This document shows positions 57,717 to 64,000 of a stretch of DNA of 64,000 nucleotides, piece after piece; position 1 is the stretch's first letter; each line of letters starts with the position of its first letter. The position numbers were made by a program, and so were the translations under genes. A model generated the notes under the pieces. That model saw only the letters and a program-made list of their open reading frames with translations. It was not told the origin of the DNA and made no database searches. Source of the DNA: Papaver somniferum (Eukaryota > Streptophyta > Magnoliopsida > Ranunculales > Papaveraceae); contig NC_039358.1 in the NCBI RefSeq assembly GCF_003573695.1, positions 229,599,560-229,663,559 on the forward strand, given 5' to 3'.

Positions 57717-58131
57717 CTGTCAGAGAAACTGGTGAATTGATTTGTGAAAACTCTTGCGAGTGCACTAAAACCGAAAAGAATGATCTGCAACAGTTGTTAG
57801 AAGGGTTTGAAGACACCCTGCACCAGCCGCAGAAGGTACCACCAAAACAACGTGTGGAACCAGAAATCAAGCTACTTGAAGAGCAAAATGAGTCTCCATA
57901 ATTACAAGTTGCGCAAGACATATCTCTAAGGAAAGTAACAAAAGAAGATCTGATTCTTAGCAAGAAGACACAGATGACTGGAGTTGGAAAACAATAATTG
58001 TTTCAAGAACGTCGCAACGGGAAGAGTTTAAAGCCTGCAAAGTAGTACTCAAGAGTGCAGTTGCAAGTTAAACTTCCCTGCATATTAACTCAATGCTTTT
58101 GAGGGACCAAAAGCTTCCAAATGGGGAGGTC
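57717..58131 (+). mobile_element. Upstream internal fragment of the retroelement
   Basis: 415 bp matching 60210-60624 almost throughout. It encodes VRETGELICENSCECTKTEK, LEGFEDTLHQPQKVPPKQRV and a stop, a gypsy-type linker between protease and reverse transcriptase, and ends with a polypurine-like ccaaatggggaggtc before LTR 1. It shows that another element lay head-to-tail upstream of LTR 1. Confidence 0.8.
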
Positions 58132-58564
58132 TGATCCGTTTTTAGGGTTTAGGGCCCATTAAAATACCTTATTTCTAGGTTAAAATACCCCTGAATTACT
58201 CTCCAAGTAATTCTAGAAGTAGCGTTATATTCCTAGAAGGTAAAGTAGAGTTCTATTCCTAGAAGGTTACAAAAATAGAGAGAATTACCTAATATGGTTA
58301 CTACTAGTTTTAGCGTAGTCTTAAACCTATAAATAGGCACCTAGAGTGCTTGTAAAGGGACGACAGAAAACTAGAAAAAGACTAGCAGAAAACAAGCAAG
58401 AAGAGGAAGCAATACCTAGAGAAGAAAATTAACCTAAAAGGTAAACATTGTAAGTTCTTCGCTATAACAATAAAATCAGAACATTCAACTGCTGAATACT
58501 TGTGTTTTTATTCTTTTGGTAGCTACTTCTATAACTATATCATATCAAGGTCAAAAACTGATCA
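58132..58564 (+). mobile_element. LTR 1 of the head-to-tail retroelement
   Basis: TGATCCGTTTTTAGGG to AAAAACTGATCA, 433 bp, the same length as LTR 2 (60625-61057). It is preceded by a polypurine tract and followed by a primer-binding site. It therefore serves as 3' LTR to the left and 5' LTR to the right. Confidence 0.85.
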
Positions 58565-58565
58565 G

Positions 58566-58577
58566 TGGTATCAGAGC
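58566..58577 (+). promoter_or_regulatory. Primer-binding site
   Basis: TGGTATCAGAGC, one base after the LTR end; complementary to initiator methionine tRNA. Confidence 0.85.
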
Positions 58578-58718
58578 TAGAAGGTAATTAAGCAATGTTT
58601 CCGGCGATGAATGGAAGGGATTCGATCCAAGGGTAACAAGGTATTGCCATTAGATCCTAATATTGATAGAAGAAAAAGAACATCAGTTTCATCATCCTGA
58701 AATCCACAAGGCAAGACC

Positions 58719-60122
58719 ATGGAAAAATTAGAGGAAGATATCAAAATCATGAAGAATGATCTGGCAGATATGAAATCAGTGAAGGGTGATCTGGCTGCTC
58801 TAACAGAGTTGGTAAAAGGTTTACAAACCAAACAATCCATCTCAAAAGATGATTCTGATTCATCACATAATAAGACACGACAACCAGGGTTTGTTGATCA
58901 CTCGCCATTCAAAGTGGAGGCAAGAATCAAAATTCCTGCATACAACAGAGATTTAAGTCCAGAGAAGTTGGATGGCTGGCTCAAATCCTTAGAGGTTTAT
59001 TTCAGCACTAAGGGATTCAACGAAGAGCAAAGGGTCAGTTTCCCAAGGCTAAGACTTGATGGTCATGCACTGATTTGGTGGGAGGCATACAAATCATATC
59101 TGGATGCTCTAGTGACAACTTGGAAGAAGTTTACAACGGCTATCCAAAATCAGTTCTATCCTATCGGTTATAAAGAACGTTTACGCGAACGATGACAGTA
59201 CTTGCGACAAGTGAAAGAACAAAATGTGCAAGACTACACTGCTGATTTTCGCAAGCAAGAAATCGCGTTGAGTGTGAATATGAGAGATCCTGAAACTCAT
59301 GAGAAGTATAAAGGAGGATTACCTTTTTCTATACGTACAGAATTAGCACTATTTCCAGTAACCGATATCGATGATGCCTGCAAGAAAGCTATGTATATCG
59401 AGATGAAGAGTCAACCCTATGGAGCAAGACAATCAAGAAACGAAGGAGATATTGTGAACACTGCTCACAAATAGGGAAATACATATCATGTTATGTCAAA
59501 CAAAACTAACCAATACTGTGAAAACTGCAAAACTGATCGACACCCGAAGGTAGGATGTTGGAAATTGCACCCGGAGTTGAAGCTAAGCAAACTGCCACAA
59601 CCATCTACAATAACACAAGAATGCGAAGAAGAATAAGATGAGGTAATCGACGGATCGCCTCAACCTGATCACAAAATTCTGATGATGACAAGAAAAGGGG
59701 TCGCAACTGCGACAGCAGACAAAGTCACTGGTCCAGAACTGGCGATACCAGAATCTGTTAAAGAAGAGCTATTTTAGGTGTATGCTCAAGTCGACAAGAC
59801 ACAGGTCCTTACTTTAGTTGATAGCGGATCACAACAAAACTTGATATCTGAACAACTTGTGAAGAAACTGAATTTGAAGACAACACCACACTCTAAGCCA
59901 TACCCGTTAGGATGGTTGAAGAAGGATACAAAAATGCAAGTGACGACTCAATGTACCTTCAAATTCTCCATTAACGGGAAATATATGGATCAGGTAACAT
60001 GCGATGTTGTCCCATTAAATGTGTGTCACATTGTTTTAGGTAGTCCTTACCTATGGGACAGAGATGCAACGTACTTACAAAGAGAAAATATTTGGAAGCT
60101 GGTAAAAGATGGAAAATTCTAG
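58719..60122 (+). pseudogene. Gypsy gag-protease, four in-frame stops
   Basis: A single frame from ATG 58719. It has an N-terminal coiled coil (MEKLEEDIKIMKNDLADM), a retrotransposon gag domain (LDGWLKSLEVYFSTKGFNEE, LDGHALIWWEAYK, YLRQVKEQNVQDYTADF), a zinc knuckle (CENCKTDRHPKVGC, 59518-59559) and an aspartic protease (LTLVDSGSQQNLISEQLVKK) to TAG 60120-60122. Stops are TGA 59193, TAG 59472, TAA 59634 and TAG 59775; there are no frameshifts. Reverse transcriptase, RNase H and integrase are absent: after protease the sequence joins the linker at 60210. Element type: Ty3/gypsy with a large pol deletion. Confidence 0.9.
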
Positions 60123-60209
60123 CTTCTAAAGAAAGAAGAAACTACAACTTGTGGCTGCACAACACTTGGTAAACACTAAAGAAGTTTAGTCTACTCACAG
60201 TTCGACAAG

Positions 60210-60624
60210 CTGTCAGAGAACCTGGTGAATTGATTTGTGCAAACTCTTGCGAGTGCACTAAAACCGAAAAGAATGATCTGCAACAGTTGTTAGAAGGGTT
60301 TGAAGACACCCTGCAACAGACGCAGAAGGTACCACCAAAACAGCGTGTGGAACCAGAAATCAAGCTACTTGAAGAGCAAAATGAGTCTCCATAATTACAA
60401 GTTGCACAAGACATAGCTCTAAGGAAAGTAACAAAAGAAGATCTGATTCTTAGCAAGAAGACACAGATGACTGGAGTTGGAAAACAATAATTGTTTCAAG
60501 AACGTCGCCACGGGAAGAGTTTAAAGCCTGCAAAGTAGTACTCAAGAGTGCAGCTGCTAGTTAAACTTCCCCGCATCTTAACTCAATGCTTTTGAGGGAC
60601 TAAAAGCTTCCAAATGGGGAGGTC
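60210..60624 (+). mobile_element. Internal 3' fragment before LTR 2
   Basis: Counterpart of 57717-58131. It encodes the same protease/reverse-transcriptase linker (EGFEDTLQQTQKVPPKQRVE) and then non-coding sequence to the polypurine tract. The pol gene is missing in between. Confidence 0.8.
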
Positions 60625-61057
60625 TGATCCGTTTTTAGGGTTTAGGGCCCATTAAAATACCTTATTCCTAGGTTAAAATACCCCTGAATTACTCTCCAAG
60701 TAATTCTAGAAGTAGCGTTCTATTCCTAGAAGGTAAAGTAGAGTTCTATTCCAAGAAGGTTACAAAAATAGAGAGAATTACCTAATATGGCTACTACTAG
60801 TTTTAACGTAGTCTTAAACCTATAATTAGGCACCTAGAGTGCTTGTAAAGGGACGACAGAAAACTAGAAAAAGACTAGCAGAAAACAAGCAAGAAGAGGA
60901 AGCAATACCTAGAGCAGAAAATTAACCTAAAAGGTAAACATTGTATGTTTTTCGCTATAACAATAAAATCAGAACATTCAACTGCTGAATACTTGTGTTT
61001 TTATTCTTTTGGTAGTTACTTCTATAACTATATCATATCAGGGTCAAAAACTGATCA
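60625..61057 (+). mobile_element. LTR 2 of the head-to-tail retroelement
   Basis: TGATCCG to CTGATCA, 433 bp, with few differences from LTR 1. It is followed directly by the dispersed repeat of copy 2 (agcaatc). No target duplication can be tested because the left end is not an LTR. Confidence 0.85.
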
Positions 61058-62085
61058 AGCAATCATCTCTTGATGCCAGGGACGGAGATGAGAGGTGGCT
61101 TACCTAGGCTGCCCCCACCCCCACCCCAAAAAAAAATCAGTGAAAGCTCATTTTCACCATGGTAACTGCTTAGGAAAAATGGAAAAGCCCAGGTCAAAAT
61201 TTAGATAGCCAATGAAAGAGAACGTATCTTGAAGAAGATCTAACGATCGATGACATATGTATAGCGTTATAACTAAGATATAATGATACACACTACAGTT
61301 TGATATGAAAGGAGGGTGAGAGGACACGTTTACAATGTGCATGCATCCAAAGAATTATTTTTAGTTTTCATTGCCAGCATGTAATTCAAAATCTTTAAAT
61401 GCTGTGTATTGTTATATTGTTATGGGGACAAATATAAAAAAATGTAAATCATAAAATGTCCCACAGTTACAGGGATAAACAGAAAAAATGTAATAGCTTA
61501 TCATGTTTATAGTCACAAATTTTAAAAAAGTGATGTAGAATAGCATAAATTTAAAATATTTTACGAATTAACAATTATTTTTATATCTACGCAAACGAAA
61601 AAATAATTTCAAAACCCAAAAAATTCGCCGGCCTTCAGCCGCCTTGTCAAATCAAGATAATGACTCTCGATATAGTCTATAAGGTGAACAAATTTGATCC
61701 AAACTTCAAAGTTTCGCGTTTCAATGAAAAGACAACATATTTTGCACCTTGTTCACTTTAGATATTTTACAGCATTTATTTTTGTTGTAGTTGAGATTAA
61801 TGAAATTTTGAACTCATGATGAAAAAGATAAATAGCCCACCCAAACATAAATTCCTGGTTCCGTCGCTGCCTGATGCCTTCAAAGAAACATCCTATACAT
61901 GGAATAGCTTGAAAATCTTGGAAGCTTGCAACATGATCACCCACTATTTTTTTTCTAGATTGCAGTTTAAGGGGCCATAATGACAAAGTTGTTTGCTGAA
62001 CTTAGTTTCTTCTGCAAGGGAAAATTGACCATAGTCAGAAGATTTCTAAATCTATAGTAAAATTCGTTACAAATAGCAGCTACCG
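61058..62085 (-). repeat. Dispersed repeat, copy 2, split by a hAT element
   Basis: 61058-61076 and 61870-62085 together match 50925-51170. The inserted 61077-61869 is absent from copy 1. Confidence 0.8.
61077..61869. mobile_element. Non-autonomous hAT-like element (793 bp)
   Basis: Ends cagggacgga (61077-61086) and tccgtcgctg (61860-61869) are inverted with 9 of 10 matches. Flanking 8-bp sequences cttgatgc and cctgatgc match at 7 of 8 positions. The uninterrupted homologous sequence at about 50.93 kb (cttgaagc) is the empty target site and confirms both boundaries. No coding sequence is inside. The G/C-rich ends (ggctgcccccaccccc, and gggtgggctat on the other strand) resemble a common type of plant MITE. 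Confidence 0.85.
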
Positions 62086-62656
62086 TGCGGCGTGCAATAC
62101 GCCCGTTACAAGAAAGTGTCATAAGAGTGAGGCGGTTAGTAATGGCAAGAAATAAGTGGTGAAACGCATCTTCATTATGGAAACATCAATTCCAGGCGTT
62201 ACCCGTTACCACTTTTCCACCACTCAACCGCTTCCACTTCTTACGAGGCCAGGGTACGTTTTATTACGACTTGTATAAATAAGTTTCACCTATTTCCACC
62301 AAACAACAAGTTTTGATCAGGAGTACAATACCACATCCAGAAATCACCTGGTAGCTTCCATTCAGCTCACCAGTTCAATTTTCTGATACAAGTCGCAAAA
62401 CACCCACACTTCCAGAATCAACTATTCTGGCCTCAACACTTTCTTCGCTTCCCTCCCTAAGACCAACCCTTCTCCTTCACTTTGTGACCGAAGCAAGCCT
62501 AGAACGACCATTTCTTGGTTTAGGCTAGGATTGTACAGATTGATCTCTCGAATCAAAAGTACTCCCGTGCAGTACATTGTTTAAGGTTTAGACTCGTTTC
62601 TCACCCACACACTCGAAATTACCAAAATCAGCAGAAATTGTTTTCACCCTCAAACA
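62086..62656 (+). mobile_element. Gypsy LTR, copy C (3' part)
   Basis: Matches the last 570 bp of gypsy LTR B: caagaaagtgtcataagag, ggtgaaacgc, the TATA box TATAAATA (62274-62281), tctggcctcaacactttctt, and the end ttttcaccctcaaaca. The upstream part with the 77-bp array is missing. Confidence 0.85.
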
Positions 62657-62698
62657 GTAGGTTTTCCTCAGAATCCTTGAGGATTGATTCGTTAGAAC

Positions 62699-63417
62699 TG
62701 TTAGAGCATAGCTCGCTCGACCTCGCATGTGTTGATATCTCAAGCATGTTTGTCAATGTTAGTGATCAAAACTATGAGTCTTGATTTTTAGTCTACATAG
62801 CTAAGTCTCGGACTAGGATAGAAAAGTGTACTTGATCTCAAGGACTTCATGGCGATTCATCATACAACGACGAAGATCTACTCAAGAAACCGTGCAACTT
62901 CATCAACAAAAAGGTATGTGGAGACTTGAACTTATCTATCACTCAAAAGTCTATCTCTTCTATCTCCTACTTCTTATGAGACAAAAGTCGTATGCTATAT
63001 AGACTGGATCATACACATTTGATATTTCGATCCGAGTATATCTCGCCTATATATATCTCGAAATCATGTGTTGGTAAAGCATTTCGCTTTGATCGGGTTT
63101 ATCTTCACCTAATGACGAAAGTCATAATGTTTCAATCACTTTGAAAATCGCTTTGACGAGAAATAGTGTAACAACTATATAACGTCCTCTAAGAATGTTT
63201 CAATGGTTGGAATGAGAGTTTAGGTCTATATAATCAATGATGGATATAAGCATTGTGTGGAAACACATATGTGCATAATTCCTATTCCTTAATCCGAAGT
63301 TTACGAACTTTGTTGATTGAGAGAAACCGGAGGAATTGTCTTTGCCAAGTCCGCGAACTGACGGAAGTTCTCTTGCCGAGAATTTCTGTTGTATTTTCCA
63401 AAAATTCGTTTGCGTGT
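62699..63417 (+). mobile_element. Copia LTR, partial third copy
   Basis: Starts TGTTAGAGCATAGCTCGCTC and matches the copia 1/2 LTR through ctatatagactggatcatac and on to ccgagaatttctgttg. It keeps the part that copia 1 lost to the SINE. It is cut at 63417 by the next LTR. Confidence 0.85.
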
Positions 63418-64000
63418 TGATGAGTGCCAAATATTGTATATATTTATCCCTTTTTGTTGGCATTTTAACTCATCTTTTGCGCATTAATTCTACATTTTAT
63501 CCCATATTCTGTATTTTCATTGTTTTCAAGAATAAATATTTTTATTAATTAATTTTGCATTTTTAGGTAATAAATAAAGTTCGGATGAGTCGCGGAGCGA
63601 AAAGAGCAGAAAAGTAGTGAAAAGCCGGGAGAAATTACGCAAGGAAGCCGCGAAGAATGGTGCGCACAACCTCATTTTCTACACACAAAAGCGCCTCCGT
63701 TCTCAGCCATCAGATCAGTTCTCAGAAGCATCCGACGGTCGCTCCTTCATAGAGCATCAAAATCTGAAGTCTCTGCCGAGCACCACAGCGCTAAAATTCC
63801 AAGCCTTCAGGTTAGATGGTAGTTGAATCCAACGGTCGCTCCCTTGCTGTGCATCGAAGTTTGATATCTCCGCCTTACACTACAGCACCTAACCTAATCT
63901 AGCACCGTTCGTTTCGTTGTATCTCCTCATCCAACGGTCGCTCATCGCTTGCCTCCGCATCACCGTCCGATCTACCTACCAGCTCCACATCCCACGGCTC
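63418..64000 (+). mobile_element. Start of another LTR, runs off the window
   Basis: Begins TGATGAGTGCCAAATATTGT with ttggcattttaactcatctt, resembling the 5' end of gypsy LTRs of the Tat/Athila type. From 63730 the phrase ccaacggtcgctc or ccgacggtcgctc recurs three times. No coding sequence is recognised. The LTR interrupts the copia LTR at 63417/63418, so it is the youngest insertion at this end. Confidence 0.5.

Noticed and set aside
60142..60456. Minus-strand Cys/Ser-rich frames at 57.7-58.0 and 60.1-60.5 kb
   Set aside because: Both are complements of the retroelement protease/reverse-transcriptase linker and repeat only because the element does.

Overview
The window is nuclear DNA of a flowering plant. 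It has spliced genes with GT-AG introns, chloroplast-targeted metabolism, and dense nested LTR retrotransposons, LINEs, hAT and CACTA transposons. No rRNA, tRNA gene, CRISPR array or bacterial operon is visible. The species cannot be named from the sequence with confidence; a eudicot or early-diverging eudicot is a guess.

Layout. 1-8.5 kb holds AT-rich DNA with old tandem repeats, a SINE-like remnant, two small acidic reading frames, a short hAT-type element and a decayed retroelement fragment. 7.6-19 kb holds decayed coding sequence: two acidic-tail genes on the minus strand, a SANT-like fragment, a LINE fragment, a CACTA transposase broken by stops, and a coiled-coil pseudogene beside a gypsy primer-binding site. 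19.4-35.2 kb is a nested, partly inverted retrotransposon block. A 2.3-kb gypsy LTR (minus) abuts a copia element (plus) whose 3' LTR carries a SINE. That meets a second, opposite copia element that keeps only gag and a 5' LTR, and this LTR holds a solo gypsy LTR with a near-perfect target duplication. 35.2-42.7 kb is a Tat-like gypsy element (RNase H-integrase plus an antisense ORF) into which a 2.35-kb hAT element with a perfect 8-bp duplication has jumped.

The only clearly intact conserved host gene is at 43.7-48.4 kb: the regulatory (small) subunit of acetolactate synthase, 12 exons and 486 residues, for branched-chain amino-acid synthesis in the chloroplast. It converges on a minus-strand NADPH-dependent alkenal/double-bond reductase gene (48.8-50.2 kb). 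That gene lacks a recognisable first exon and carries a 1-bp deletion, so it is probably a pseudogene.

50.3-64 kb is again mobile-element DNA: a 5'-truncated LINE, a broken potato-inhibitor-I protease-inhibitor pseudogene, a head-to-tail retroelement with two 433-bp LTRs, and a hAT-type element whose empty site is preserved at 51 kb in the same window. After these come fragments of the same gypsy and copia LTRs seen at 19-35 kb, and a further LTR that runs off the end.

The most informative observations are the datable nested insertions, the SINE that replaced about 680 bp of an LTR, the 77-bp repeat arrays inside the gypsy LTRs, the recent duplication that altered the C-terminus of the acetolactate synthase subunit, and a small unrecognised protein with an internal repeat. 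No coherent new defence or biosynthetic system was found.
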